Source: Psychrobacillus sp042885655 (lineage in GTDB: Bacteria; Bacillota; Bacilli; Bacillales_A; Planococcaceae). From it: a stretch of DNA of 64,000 nucleotides. Where the stretch lies: the NCBI RefSeq assembly GCF_042885655.1, contig NZ_JBHVRO010000003.1:124001-188000 (forward strand). Direction: 5' to 3'. Positions 51,422-60,106 of this stretch are shown one piece after another (position 1 is the stretch's first letter; each line of letters begins with the position of its first letter). The notes under the pieces were generated by a model. It was not told the origin of the DNA. It ran no database searches and was given only the letters and a program-made list of their open reading frames with translations. The position numbers and the translations under genes are program-made.

Positions 51422-52426
51422 TTAACGTACGATTTCTTCTTCCTCTTTTTTATTGGCAATTGTTTGTTCAATAAGATTTACCACATCTTCTAAGTTAGAA
51501 CTAAATTGAAAGTGTTTTTGTTTTTGAATATAAGCGTTTCTTCTATTATCATGCAAAATGATTTCCATCACTGCATTTTGTAGATAGGACTGTTTTATTT
51601 TGCGCCCTAGTCCTAAATTCGCAAAGCCATTTTCTTCTTGAGGAAATGCATAATTTATTTCTTCCTCATGTGCACAAAGAACAATGCAAGGGATTTTTTG
51701 TTGTGCAACTAATAGAGGGGTGTAAGCGCCAGAAGTTATGACGATATCACTAGTGTATATATAAGATTCAGGTTCTTTAGTGGAAATAACTTTAATGGAT
51801 TTTCGAGTAAGTGCGAACCTTTTTAGCTCGTGTATATCATGTTTATAATAATTATCAACTACCACGCTAATTTGTAATGGAATATGCAATTGCACAAGAT
51901 GTCTTAGCGTTCTGTACGTTAAGTTTTCAGGATCCTCATGAGGAAAGGCAACAACTATATGCGGTGGATTCTGTAGCGTGTTATTATTCTTACTAATCGT
52001 TTTATTTGCTGGGATATACCCAGTAGGTCCATATACATAATTATCTTTAGTTAGGTCCTGTGGATTTTCGTATAATGCTTGAAAAACAATATCCGCTAAT
52101 GCGCTGCCATCACCATGATCATCAAAATGAATAAGCGGGCAATTAAATGTTTTTAAATGCCGTATTAAATCTTTTTCGGAATTCCCATTATCGTGAATAA
52201 TGCAATCTGGGTTAAATAGTTTTAGTTTTTCTAACAGTTGCCCATTGTTTCTGTATATATAGGCTGTGATATTTTGAGTTTCTAAGTATTCGATAAGGCT
52301 TGTATTCGAACTAGGAACAAAAACCTTACAGTCTGTAGCTTTTAAAGCTGGGAGTAGCATCTTTGCTCTATCAGCAGGATATAATCCACGGTGTGAAAAT
52401 GTATTTAAAAGATAAGCTAGTTTCAA
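51422..52426 (-). CDS. GT-B-fold protein resembling SpsG/PseG nucleotide-sugar hydrolases
   Basis: 334 residues with two Rossmann-like halves. The first has LLPALKATDCKVFVPSSN and LIHFDDHGDGSALADIVFQA, the second HIVVAFPHEDPENLTYRTL and SDIVITSGAYTPLLVAQQKI-PCIVLC followed by GFANLGLGRKI. The D-D-x-G and SGAYTPLLVAQQ-IP patterns recall the UDP-sugar hydrolase SpsG/PseG group used for surface-sugar synthesis. The catalytic His of PseG was not located, so a different activity is possible. No neighbouring sugar genes. ATG after AAAGGAAGATGCAATTTG-type sequence. Single gene. Confidence 0.6.
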   Translation of the reverse strand: MKLAYLLNTFSHRGLYPADRAKMLLPALKATDCKVFVPSSNTSLIEYLETQNITAYIYRNNGQLLEKLKLFNPDCIIHDNGNSEKDLIRHLKTFNCPLIHFDDHGDGSALADIVFQALYENPQDLTKDNYVYGPTGYIPANKTISKNNNTLQNPPHIVVAFPHEDPENLTYRTLRHLVQLHIPLQISVVVDNYYKHDIHELKRFALTRKSIKVISTKEPESYIYTSDIVITSGAYTPLLVAQQKIPCIVLCAHEEEINYAFPQEENGFANLGLGRKIKQSYLQNAVMEIILHDNRRNAYIQKQKHFQFSSNLEDVVNLIEQTIANKKEEEEIVR

Positions 52427-52538
52427 ATTGCATCTTCCTTTCCTGACATATTCTATTTATTGTATGGAAAGGGACAGGTGCTTATGACTACTAGAAATAG
52501 TGGAAGATGTAGCTATGAAGTGAGGAGGTTTTATTGAA

Positions 52539-53297
52539 ATGGGAAAAAGAACAGCTATTGTTATTGGTGCAACGGGTTTTACTGGTAGTTTTTTAGTGAA
52601 GCAGCTATGTGAAAGTGAAGAATATGTCTCTGTTTCTGTAATTGCTAGAAATAATATTTCCTATAAACATCCGAAACTCGAAGTGAGGATAAAAGACTTT
52701 GAAACGCTAGAAGAAAAGGATTTAGAAATTGCAGATGATCTTTTTTGTTGTTTGGGTACTACAATGAAGAAAGCAAGAACCAAAGAAAATTTTGAAAAGG
52801 TAGATTTAATTTATCCACTACAAATTGCTTCATTAGCTAAAAAAAGAGGGATACACCATATACTCGTCATTTCCGCGGCTGGTTCCAGTAAGAAATCTCC
52901 GTTTTTTTATAGTCGAGTAAAAGGACAGATGGAGCAGCAATTAATTGATTTAAACCTTCCGAAACTATCTATTTTCCGACCTTCATTGCTTACTGGGGGG
53001 AGAAAGGAATTTCGATTAGGAGAACGTCTTGCAGAAGGTGTCTTTCAATTATTAAATCCCCTTTTATTCGGATTTCTAAAAAGATTTCGTTCTATTGAGG
53101 GAAATCAATTATCTTATGCAATGTACCACTACGCTGTTTATGGAAATAAAAACAAAGTAACAATCTACAAAACGTTAGATATTTTAAATGCAAAGCCCTT
53201 CATTGAAGAGGAAGAGCAACCCATCGCTCGTGAAGAATTGTTTAATTGGGACAAGCGAAAAGATATATTTGTAGAGAAAGAAAAAATAGACAATTGA
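52539..53297 (+). CDS. NAD(P)-binding Rossmann protein (HTATIP2/YraR-like)
   Basis: 252 residues, atypical short-chain dehydrogenase fold. Nucleotide-binding start AIVIGATGFTGSFLVKQL, then DLFCCLGTTMKKARTKENF and VDLIYPLQIASLAKKRGIHH-ILVISAAGS, with SRVKGQMEQQL and FRPSLLTGGRKEFR. The CLGTT-K-A-x-S/T pattern is that of the TIP30/HTATIP2-like branch, related to B. subtilis YraR. Probably an oxidoreductase or regulatory NADPH sensor; substrate unknown. ATG after GTGAGGAGGTTTTATTGAA. Monocistronic. Confidence 0.82.
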   Translation: MGKRTAIVIGATGFTGSFLVKQLCESEEYVSVSVIARNNISYKHPKLEVRIKDFETLEEKDLEIADDLFCCLGTTMKKARTKENFEKVDLIYPLQIASLAKKRGIHHILVISAAGSSKKSPFFYSRVKGQMEQQLIDLNLPKLSIFRPSLLTGGRKEFRLGERLAEGVFQLLNPLLFGFLKRFRSIEGNQLSYAMYHYAVYGNKNKVTIYKTLDILNAKPFIEEEEQPIAREELFNWDKRKDIFVEKEKIDN

Positions 53298-53479
53298 AGT
53301 GATTTACAGCTATTAAAAAGAAGGCATATACTGCATTAATTAGTTTAAAGTTTGATAATATACAGAAAAATTGAAGAATGGTTCTCAGTCAAAAGGATGA
53401 ACTTTAAAAAAATGAAACTCGATGTCTAAAATAATCTTATTTATTTGATACAATTAGTAACGGGTAAAGGAGGTTCTAA

Positions 53480-54046
53480 ATGATGAAGATTCTACTTTTA
53501 GATGGGACAATTATCGGCACAAAAACAGGTGTCATTTTAGAACAGGTGAAAGATTATATAGAGAAGTTGAATATGAATTATACGTTGGAAATCGTAAGTT
53601 TGGCGAATTATGAACATCAATTTGTAGATGGAAGACCGTTTGATGATTACAATGATGATATGAAACTGCTAGTAAGTAAATTCGAGCAGGCAGACGGTTA
53701 TATTATCGCCTCACCTATTTTTCAAGGATCTATTCCAGGAGTATTGAAAAATATGTTTGATTTTTTACATCCGAAAACAATGCGATATAAACCGGTATCT
53801 ATCGTGGCGAATGGTGGGACGTATCAACATCACTTAGTAATAGAAAATCAACTCAAGCCAATCTTGGATTATTTCCGGTGTCTTGTTACACCAAACTATG
53901 TATACACCCATACGAGCCATTTTGATGGAAATAATATCATTGTGGATGAAGATGTGCATAAGCGTCTTCGCGAACTAGCTCGTGTTTTCGTGCAATACGC
54001 AGAAATGAGCAAAACGCTTTGCAAAGAGCCAATTGATACGCACTAA
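53480..54046 (+). CDS. NADPH-dependent FMN reductase (flavodoxin-like)
   Basis: 188 residues with the flavodoxin-like fold of NADPH-dependent FMN reductases: MKILLLDGTIIGTKTG at the start (P-loop for FMN phosphate), ADGYIIASPIFQGSIPGVLK-NMFDFL as the key flavin-binding block, and KPVSIVANGGTYQHHLVIEN. It reduces FMN or quinones with NADPH; a role with two-component monooxygenases is possible. Start ATGATG after AAAGGAGGTTCTAA; either Met is usable. Monocistronic. Confidence 0.88.
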   Translation: MMKILLLDGTIIGTKTGVILEQVKDYIEKLNMNYTLEIVSLANYEHQFVDGRPFDDYNDDMKLLVSKFEQADGYIIASPIFQGSIPGVLKNMFDFLHPKTMRYKPVSIVANGGTYQHHLVIENQLKPILDYFRCLVTPNYVYTHTSHFDGNNIIVDEDVHKRLRELARVFVQYAEMSKTLCKEPIDTH

Positions 54047-54050
54047 TTTA

Positions 54051-54088
54051 GAGGATGTCCCCAAAATGCTGGAGACATCCTTTTTTTA
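54051..54088 (+). terminator. Terminator after FMN reductase
   Basis: AGGATGTCC and GGAGACATCCT pair with a small internal mismatch, then TTTTTTATT. Confidence 0.88.
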
Positions 54089-54158
54089 TTTTAAAATAAA
54101 TGAACTTTTTCGTACTTCGAATGTCTAATGTATAACATAATCGAAATGGGGTGATGTG

Positions 54159-54674
54159 ATGGAGGAAGTTGAAGTCGCAAGTTGCGCAATAAAAGGGGAC
54201 GAACAGGCTTTTATACAATTAATGCAATTAAATAGAGAAGATTTATATAGAACAGCTTTTGCATTTTTAAAAAATGAACACGATGCAGTCGAAGCAATGC
54301 AAGAAGTAACATTCAGAGCTTTTCAAAAAATACATACCGTAAAAGAGCCCAAATATATGAAAACCTGGCTTATCCGAATAATGATGAATTACTGCCAAGA
54401 TCAGTTGAAAAAGAAGAAGCGATTTATTTCGAATGAAGTTCTGCAAGAGGCGGGCTATTCAGTGGATTCTACTATGGAGTTAGAAGAAGCTATAGCATCC
54501 TTGTCTAGTGACGAGCAGCAGTTAATATTTCTGAAATACTTTCAAAATACAAAGATTAAAGAAATCGCAGAAATAAAGAAGATTCCAGAAGGAACCGTAA
54601 AGTCGAGACTCCACACAGCACTAAAATCACTAAGAAATTTCATGACAGAGAAAGGAGATGCAGATCATGTATGA
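54159..54674 (+). CDS. ECF sigma factor (SigV/SigW-like)
   Basis: 171 residues: region 2 about 15-80 (NREDLYRTAFAFLKNEHDAV-EAMQEVTFRAFQKI) and region 4 about 110-165 (IKEIAEIKKIPEGTVKSRLH-TALKSL). A membrane anti-sigma protein follows with an 8-base overlap, the classical cell-envelope stress arrangement. ATG chosen because GGGGTGATGTG precedes it; a GTG three bases earlier is possible. Genes controlled by it are not evident in the window apart from its own operon. Confidence 0.91.
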   Translation: MEEVEVASCAIKGDEQAFIQLMQLNREDLYRTAFAFLKNEHDAVEAMQEVTFRAFQKIHTVKEPKYMKTWLIRIMMNYCQDQLKKKKRFISNEVLQEAGYSVDSTMELEEAIASLSSDEQQLIFLKYFQNTKIKEIAEIKKIPEGTVKSRLHTALKSLRNFMTEKGDADHV

Positions 54675-55980
54675 AAAAGAAGAAGAAATGTTGGACGAAT
54701 CAAGAAAGCAATTGGAGCAAACCGAGATACCTGACCAACAAATAATGAATGCAATCCAGCAAGGCTTGCTCCAAGCTAAAAATAAAAAAAGAAAACGAAA
54801 AAATACGCTTTGGACTCTTTCAGTTGCCGCTATCCTAATGCTCTCCCTCGTGACATCTATTCGTGTGTCACCTGCTTTTGCAAGCGCGATTGCCTCTATA
54901 CCAGGGATGGAGAGATTTGTTGATTTATTTCTAATTGATAAAGGATTAGAAGCTATTATTGAAAATGAATACTATGAGCCGATAGGTGTCAGTCAGGTAA
55001 AAGACGATATGACATTCACCATAGATGGAGTTATTTTAGATGAGACTGGAATGGAAGTTTTTTATACAATAGAGGCACCATCTTCCATTGAAAATATTAT
55101 GTATGACAATGTTGATGTATTAAACGACGGTAGAAGTTTAAGCGATAATGCAGCCATTTCTTACGGATTCCATGGACAGGAAAAAACAAATCGAATAGAA
55201 GAACAGTTAAGCTTTAATTTTGCAGAAGCACATCAGTTTGCTTCAAAGCAATTTGAATTGAAATTTCAATTAAAGAATGAAAAGAAAACGACCTTCAATA
55301 TTCCATTTACTATTAAAAATGACATTAAAAAAGGGAAAGTCTATTCAGTAAACCAAGAAGTAGAGATGGATGGTCAAAAGATGTTGGTGAAAAAAATTAC
55401 TGTATATCCACTTCGCGTAGCAATAAATTTAGAATTTGATGAACAGAATAATATGGAGATTTTACAATTTGAAGATATGCGCATTGAAGATGAAAACGGG
55501 GAAGTATGGAGTTCCATTCAAAATGGAACTACTGGTTTTGGTGGAGTAGAAAATAAAGAAAGAACTTATTTTTTGCAAAGTAATTATTTTAACCAACCGA
55601 AAAAGTTGTTTTTTAAGTTTGATAAAGTGCAGGCGCTGCCTAAAGAGGAGAGCTATTTACTAATTGATTTGGAGAAAAAAGAAGTATTGAATAAACCAGC
55701 AGACGGGCAATTGGAAGTTATGAATATTAGTAACAATTCAGTTGAGGTAAAAATCCCACAAATTAAAGAAAATCACATGTATGAGCTTTTTGCAGATGCT
55801 AAAAATGCAAAAGGTGAAAGGATCGATATGCCATCCCAAAGTATGCATGGAGATGGGGATGGAGAATATAATTACACTACTATTAACCTGGATTCTAAAA
55901 ACATTGTAAATCCAATTAAACTCTATTTCTCTGCATATCCAAATTACTTAGACGGCTCTGTTTCTGTTCAGATTAAATAA
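54667..55980 (+). CDS. Anti-sigma factor with DUF4179 domain
   Basis: 437 residues. Cytoplasmic N-terminus (about 1-45, acidic then Lys/Arg-rich KNKKRKRKN), one membrane helix (about 47-70, LWTLSVAAILMLSLVTSI), then a large extracytoplasmic part. After the helix comes VSPAFASAIASIPGMERFVD, the hallmark of the DUF4179 family, followed by beta-rich repeats. It should hold the upstream ECF sigma at the membrane until an envelope signal releases it. Start ATG (M-Y-E-K-E) after AAAGGAGATGCAGATC, overlapping the sigma gene. Confidence 0.89.
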   Translation: MYEKEEEMLDESRKQLEQTEIPDQQIMNAIQQGLLQAKNKKRKRKNTLWTLSVAAILMLSLVTSIRVSPAFASAIASIPGMERFVDLFLIDKGLEAIIENEYYEPIGVSQVKDDMTFTIDGVILDETGMEVFYTIEAPSSIENIMYDNVDVLNDGRSLSDNAAISYGFHGQEKTNRIEEQLSFNFAEAHQFASKQFELKFQLKNEKKTTFNIPFTIKNDIKKGKVYSVNQEVEMDGQKMLVKKITVYPLRVAINLEFDEQNNMEILQFEDMRIEDENGEVWSSIQNGTTGFGGVENKERTYFLQSNYFNQPKKLFFKFDKVQALPKEESYLLIDLEKKEVLNKPADGQLEVMNISNNSVEVKIPQIKENHMYELFADAKNAKGERIDMPSQSMHGDGDGEYNYTTINLDSKNIVNPIKLYFSAYPNYLDGSVSVQIK

Positions 55981-56029
55981 AGTGGCGTATTTGTTTTCCG
56001 CTAAATGGATAAGGGAGATCAAATTGAGT

Positions 56030-56120
56030 GTGAAAGCAACCAATTCACTAACTAAAGCAACCAATTTGCAAACAGGAGCAATCAATTCTACGAAAAGCTT
56101 CCGTAGGAGTACTCAATTCA
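56030..56120. repeat. 21-nt phased array (array 3, short)
   Basis: AGCAACCAATT at 56035 and 56056, AGCAATCAATT at 56077, and a diverged AGTACTCAATT at 56108: steps 21, 21 and 31. The core is the reverse complement of AATTGGTTGCT, close to the second core of array 2. A 65-codon frame (55982-56179) crosses it and reads KATNSLT-KATNLQT-GAINSTK, but it lacks a good start, so I treat the region as non-coding. It fills the gap behind the anti-sigma gene. Confidence 0.75.
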
Positions 56121-56142
56121 ATAAAAAGCAGATTCGTAAAGG

Positions 56143-56188
56143 AAAAAAGACTCAAACAGTTGTTGTAAACAACTTTTGAGTCTTTTTA
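56143..56188 (+). terminator. Terminator of the sigma/anti-sigma operon
   Basis: AAAAAGACTCAAA and TTTGAGTCTTTTT with an inner GTTGTT/AACAAC pairing; a very stable stem behind array 3. Confidence 0.9.
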
Positions 56189-56224
56189 TTTGGTAGTTAG
56201 TAGATTTCTTAGCTACCTATAATA

Positions 56225-56284
56225 TTCAATACTTTTTATATGTAAACATTTATATATAAATGTTTACATATAAAAAATATTGAA
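56225..56284. promoter_or_regulatory. 60-bp near-perfect palindrome, probable PadR operator
   Basis: Centred between 56254 and 56255, each arm is 30 bases with only one mismatched pair (56232/56277). The inner part is ATGTAAACATTTATA and its complement TATAAATGTTTACAT, giving two ATGT..ACAT dyads of the kind PadR regulators bind. It lies 35 bases upstream of the MFS gene that precedes a padR gene, so autoregulation of the operon is likely. Confidence 0.8.
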
Positions 56285-56318
56285 GTACACTATATAAAAA
56301 ATTAATGGAGGTTTTTAC

Positions 56319-57527
56319 ATGCAATTACTTCGTGAAAAGGCTTTTGGAAATTTATTTACTGGCAGAGTGCTTAGTATATTTGCGGATTCGATTATGTTTT
56401 TTTCTTTAATGAAATGGATAGAACTTTACTCAAGCAGTTCTACTTCTTTTACTTGGTTTTACATTGCCTATTATTTGCCCATGACTATTTTTGCACTTCC
56501 TATTGGGGCTTGGTTAGAGGATAAAACACTTCAAAAAGTTATGGTATTTTCAGATGGAATTCGCGTTTTCATTTTAGTATTATTTTTATTGACGATGAGC
56601 TTCATCCAAGTAGAATGGACCTATTTGTTATTAATGATTATCAGTTTATTAGGGTTGTTTTTTGTGCCCGCTAGCCAGTCATTATTACCGTTTGTTGTAA
56701 AACAAGAGGATCGTGCAAAAGCAAATAGTATCTTTCAATTAGGATTTACGGTTGTACGTATGATTGGTCAAATTACAACTGCAGCACTTATAAAACTTGG
56801 GACCCCAATCCCTATTCTTTTATTGATTGTTGCTAGTTGTTTACTGCTATCTTTGGTTTTTATTTGGAATGTAAAACCATGGTTTCGCAAAGAAGCCCCA
56901 GAGACAGTAGGACAATGGGAATTGATGATGAATGGAATACGCTATATAGCAATTCACCAGACGCTAAAGCAACTTTTTCTATTACTTGCCTTTGCAATGC
57001 TAATTGTATCGTCCATCGATCTTGTCCTAATTTCGTTTTTAACTGAGCATTTAAAAGTTGGGGTAGAAAATCTGAGTTTTATAGGAACGTCATCTTTAAT
57101 AGGTATTATCATAGGAGCGAGTATTACACCAAAATTGTATCGTAAAGTAGATCGAAAAAAACTTATTATTCCATCGCTATTTGCTATATGCTGTACATTA
57201 GGTGTTCTTCTTTTTGTGAAAACTTGGTGGTTTATTTTGCCTTTATTTACGATACAAGGAATAGCATTAGGTGTTTATCAAGTTACGTTTGTTACCTATT
57301 TGCAAGATGTTGTGGCAAAAGAGCACTATACGAGAACTTTTAGTTTGTTTCATATGATCACAAGTTCAATGGCATTACCTGGAATAGCAGTGTTTGGGTT
57401 ATTATTAAATAAGATTGGAACGATGAATTCAATAAAAATGATGGTAAGCGCCATTTTCTTTCTAGCGGTGACAAGTTGCTTTACAGTACCTGCACTTGGG
57501 AAAGGAGAGACAGATAGTCCATCTTAG
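56319..57527 (+). CDS. MFS transporter, drug-efflux type
   Basis: 402 residues with twelve membrane helices. MFS signatures: YLPMTIFALPIGAWLEDKTL-QKVM between helices 2 and 3 and the long central loop about residue 190-210. The N-terminus LLREKAFGNLFTGRVLSIFA-DSI matches the MFS_3/enterobactin- and macrolide-efflux-like group. Probably proton-driven export of a toxic compound. It is the first gene after the palindrome; the padR gene follows 17 bases later. ATG after ATGGAGGTTTTTAC. Confidence 0.9.
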   Translation: MQLLREKAFGNLFTGRVLSIFADSIMFFSLMKWIELYSSSSTSFTWFYIAYYLPMTIFALPIGAWLEDKTLQKVMVFSDGIRVFILVLFLLTMSFIQVEWTYLLLMIISLLGLFFVPASQSLLPFVVKQEDRAKANSIFQLGFTVVRMIGQITTAALIKLGTPIPILLLIVASCLLLSLVFIWNVKPWFRKEAPETVGQWELMMNGIRYIAIHQTLKQLFLLLAFAMLIVSSIDLVLISFLTEHLKVGVENLSFIGTSSLIGIIIGASITPKLYRKVDRKKLIIPSLFAICCTLGVLLFVKTWWFILPLFTIQGIALGVYQVTFVTYLQDVVAKEHYTRTFSLFHMITSSMALPGIAVFGLLLNKIGTMNSIKMMVSAIFFLAVTSCFTVPALGKGETDSPS

Positions 57528-57544
57528 AAGAGGAGAGGAATTGA

Positions 57545-58225
57545 TTGTCTTTAAAATATGGAATGCTCGGACTTTTAAGTAAATGGGATGCAACAGGTTA
57601 TGAGATAAAAAAAGAATTTGATTCTTTCATGAGCATTTTTTGGCATACTCACCTTTCGCAAATTTACCCAGAGCTAAGTAAGTTAGAAAAAGAAAAATTG
57701 ATTAATAGTAGAATGATTCCACAAGATGGGAAACCCGATAAAAAGTTATATTCTATTACAGATGAGGGAAGGAAAGAGTTATTCCAATGGCTAGAAGCAG
57801 CACCAGAGTCGCCTAATATAAAAGATTCCTTTTTAATGCAAGCCTTTTTTATGGATAATCTGTCTGCAAAAGACGTTATTTTCCAGTTAAAATATTATCA
57901 AAAGGAACGCGAAGATAGGTTAAAAAAATTAAAACAAATCCTTTATGAAAAGTGGCAACTTATTAAAGAAGGAAATAAGTTTACTACACGAATATTAATG
58001 AGTTCAGTTGTATTGAAGAGAGGTCTTGAGCAAGAGGAGGAATACATTCTTTGGTGTAAACGAACAATCGAACTTGTAGAATCCATGGAGCACTTATGGA
58101 ATGTTGAAAAGGATAATGGGGTAGCTACAGTAGGAGATGTAACTGACCTATTATATCGGTATTTTGAAGTGGAGGATGAAGAAGGATTAAAGAGCAGATT
58201 TAACTCTGGAGATTTTTTAGAATGA
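57545..58225 (+). CDS. PadR family transcriptional regulator
   Basis: 226 residues, longer than minimal PadR. Winged-helix N-terminal domain: LGLLSKWDATGYEIKKEFDS, FWHTHLSQIYPELSKLEKEK and KLYSITDEGRKELFQWLE. The C-terminal Vir_act_alpha_C-type helical domain spans about 90-190. PadR proteins usually repress a neighbouring transporter until a phenolic or drug ligand binds. TTG start after AGAGGAGAGGAATTGA. It lies between the MFS gene and the histidine kinase, whose start overlaps its stop by 4 bases (ATGA). Confidence 0.9.
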   Translation: MSLKYGMLGLLSKWDATGYEIKKEFDSFMSIFWHTHLSQIYPELSKLEKEKLINSRMIPQDGKPDKKLYSITDEGRKELFQWLEAAPESPNIKDSFLMQAFFMDNLSAKDVIFQLKYYQKEREDRLKKLKQILYEKWQLIKEGNKFTTRILMSSVVLKRGLEQEEEYILWCKRTIELVESMEHLWNVEKDNGVATVGDVTDLLYRYFEVEDEEGLKSRFNSGDFLE

Positions 58226-59310
58226 AAGAATTTGCGATTCGCTTTAATGCATTTACGTTGCTATGGTTGTTTTTCATCTTTTTAGCATATAATGATTCTT
58301 CTTCTTTATCATTGATTATTACACTTTTTGCAACATCGTTAACCTTGCATTTTTTTATTCCTATTGTAAAAAAGCCGCTAGTTCTTTATTTGGTAGGTCA
58401 AATAATTCTTATTTCTACGTTGTTTTGGACTTCCAGTTTTGAATATATGTTACCTCTAATTGCACTAAGTCTACTAGAAGGTGCATTTCAATTACAGGAA
58501 CGACAATTGAGGGTGCTTGTTGTTGTAACGTTCGTTTTTGCAATTACAAGTTTAATATACGCACATTCATCCTATGCAATTAGTGGGTTGTTTGTTTTGT
58601 TCGGTATTGTCTGTTTATTTCTCAATCGCTATATTAATGAGGCAAAAGAGAAGCGTGAACTATATGAGGAGCTACTTGGTGAGTACCGAAATTTAAAACG
58701 TACTTCTTTACAGCAGGAAGAAGTTGTTCGATTAGAAGAACGTACACGTGTTGCTAGAGATATTCATGATTCTGTTGGACATAAACTAACTGCACTTTTA
58801 ATACAGTTAGAAATGGATTCGATGACAGGAAATTATGCCAATGTTGTCGAATTAAAAAAACTAGCAAAAGATAGTTTAGAAGAAACAAGGCATGCTGTTC
58901 GTCAGTTAAAGCGGGAAGAAATAACAGGTATACAATCAGTGCTCCTACTTATTCGTAAGCTAGAATCCGAAAGTCATCTACTCGTTCGCTTTATTACAGA
59001 AAAAGGCGCACTATCTATTCCGCTTACTAATACACAAAGTATTACATTATACCGCGTGCTTCAAGAAGCACTAACGAATGCCATGAAACACGGTGCGTCT
59101 CGGGAAGTGGAAGTAACGCTTAGAAAAACATCTACAGGGGCATTACAATTTTTAGTAAACAATAAAATATCCAGTAGTAAACCAATTGAATTAGGGTTCG
59201 GATTGACAAATATGAAAGCTAGAGTAGAGGAATTAGAAGGAGAACTCAGAGTCTTGCGAACAGAGGAGCGCTTTCAAATTGAAGGATCATTTCCTGTAAA
59301 GGAGGTTTGA
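58222..59310 (+). CDS. Sensor histidine kinase (HisKA_3, LnrJ/DesK-like)
   Basis: 362 residues. Five or six membrane helices (about 5-145) with little extracellular sequence suggest sensing within the membrane. A helical linker follows, then HisKA_3 with the phospho-acceptor His182 in RDIHDSVGHKLTALLIQLEM. The HATPase domain has LQEALTNAMKHG (N-box) and LGFGLTNMKARVEELEG (G-box). It partners the response regulator directly downstream. With the ABC-2 exporter after it, the order matches B. subtilis LnrJK-LMN, which senses linearmycin-type lytic polyketides. Translation is coupled to padR. Confidence 0.9.
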   Translation: MKEFAIRFNAFTLLWLFFIFLAYNDSSSLSLIITLFATSLTLHFFIPIVKKPLVLYLVGQIILISTLFWTSSFEYMLPLIALSLLEGAFQLQERQLRVLVVVTFVFAITSLIYAHSSYAISGLFVLFGIVCLFLNRYINEAKEKRELYEELLGEYRNLKRTSLQQEEVVRLEERTRVARDIHDSVGHKLTALLIQLEMDSMTGNYANVVELKKLAKDSLEETRHAVRQLKREEITGIQSVLLLIRKLESESHLLVRFITEKGALSIPLTNTQSITLYRVLQEALTNAMKHGASREVEVTLRKTSTGALQFLVNNKISSSKPIELGFGLTNMKARVEELEGELRVLRTEERFQIEGSFPVKEV

Positions 59311-59312
59311 GC

Positions 59313-59948
59313 ATGCCAAAAAAGATTTTAATAGTAGAGGATCAAGCGATTGTAAGGCAAGGCTTGCGTATGATGATTGATCTAGACGATGCTTTTACGG
59401 TTGTAGCGGAAGCAAGTAATGGAAAAGAAGCAATTTCCGTACTTGAACTGAATGCGATTGATATAGTGCTCCTTGATATTCGGATGCCAGAAATGAATGG
59501 TGTGGAGGCAACAAAAAGAATAAAGGAACGCTGGCCACAAGTTAAAATTTTGATATTAACTACATTTGATGATGATGAGTATGCAATTCAAACGTTAAAA
59601 GACGGGGCAAGTGGCTTTATGCTAAAAACTGCAGAACCTAATAAACTAATAGCAGCCATCCACAGCATTTCAACGGGTGGCCTTGTATTAAATGAAGAAG
59701 TTGCTGCTAAAATGATGCCTCGACTCCTGCAAAAAAATAGTGAACCAATAGTCGAACATACTTTAACTGTAAGAGAAATTGATATTTTGAAACTAGTAGG
59801 AGAAGGGAAGACGAATAAAGAAATAGCCGAAGCGCTTTTTCTATCCATTGGCACTGTAAAAAATCACATTACGCATATTTTACAACAGCTTGGACTTCGT
59901 GATCGTACCCAGCTGGCTATTTACGCAGTAAAAAATGGCTTCGTTTAA
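59313..59948 (+). CDS. NarL/LuxR-family response regulator (LnrK-like)
   Basis: 211 residues. Receiver domain with phospho-acceptor Asp55 in DIVLLDIRMPEMNG, conserved Lys in GASGFMLKTAEP, and a C-terminal LuxR helix-turn-helix (about 145-205) with LTVREIDILKLVGEGKTNKE-IAEALFLSIGTVKNHITHI. It is activated by the preceding kinase and probably switches on the ABC exporter operon 400 bases downstream. ATG after AAAGGAGGTTTGAGC; an in-frame TTG six bases earlier is possible. A terminator follows. Confidence 0.92.
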   Translation: MPKKILIVEDQAIVRQGLRMMIDLDDAFTVVAEASNGKEAISVLELNAIDIVLLDIRMPEMNGVEATKRIKERWPQVKILILTTFDDDEYAIQTLKDGASGFMLKTAEPNKLIAAIHSISTGGLVLNEEVAAKMMPRLLQKNSEPIVEHTLTVREIDILKLVGEGKTNKEIAEALFLSIGTVKNHITHILQQLGLRDRTQLAIYAVKNGFV

Positions 59949-59949
59949 T

Positions 59950-59989
59950 AGGAGTTGTCCCGAAAATGACTTTGGGGCAACTCCTTTCT
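59950..59989 (+). terminator. Terminator after response regulator
   Basis: GGAGTTGTCCC and GGGGCAACTCC pair around a 12-base loop, then TTTCTT. Confidence 0.87.
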
Positions 59990-60106
59990 TATGACGAGAG
60001 GTCAAATTAAGCACTTTCAATTGGCGATAAGAAAATTTGAAAAGATATCTAGCGATTTGGATGGTGGATCTTGCGATTCGCACATTTTTTTGTAAAAAGT
60101 CATTCC

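Noticed and set aside
55982..56179. 65-codon gene behind the anti-sigma factor
   Set aside because: No ribosome site at its start, composition set by array 3, and its end overlaps the terminator stem.
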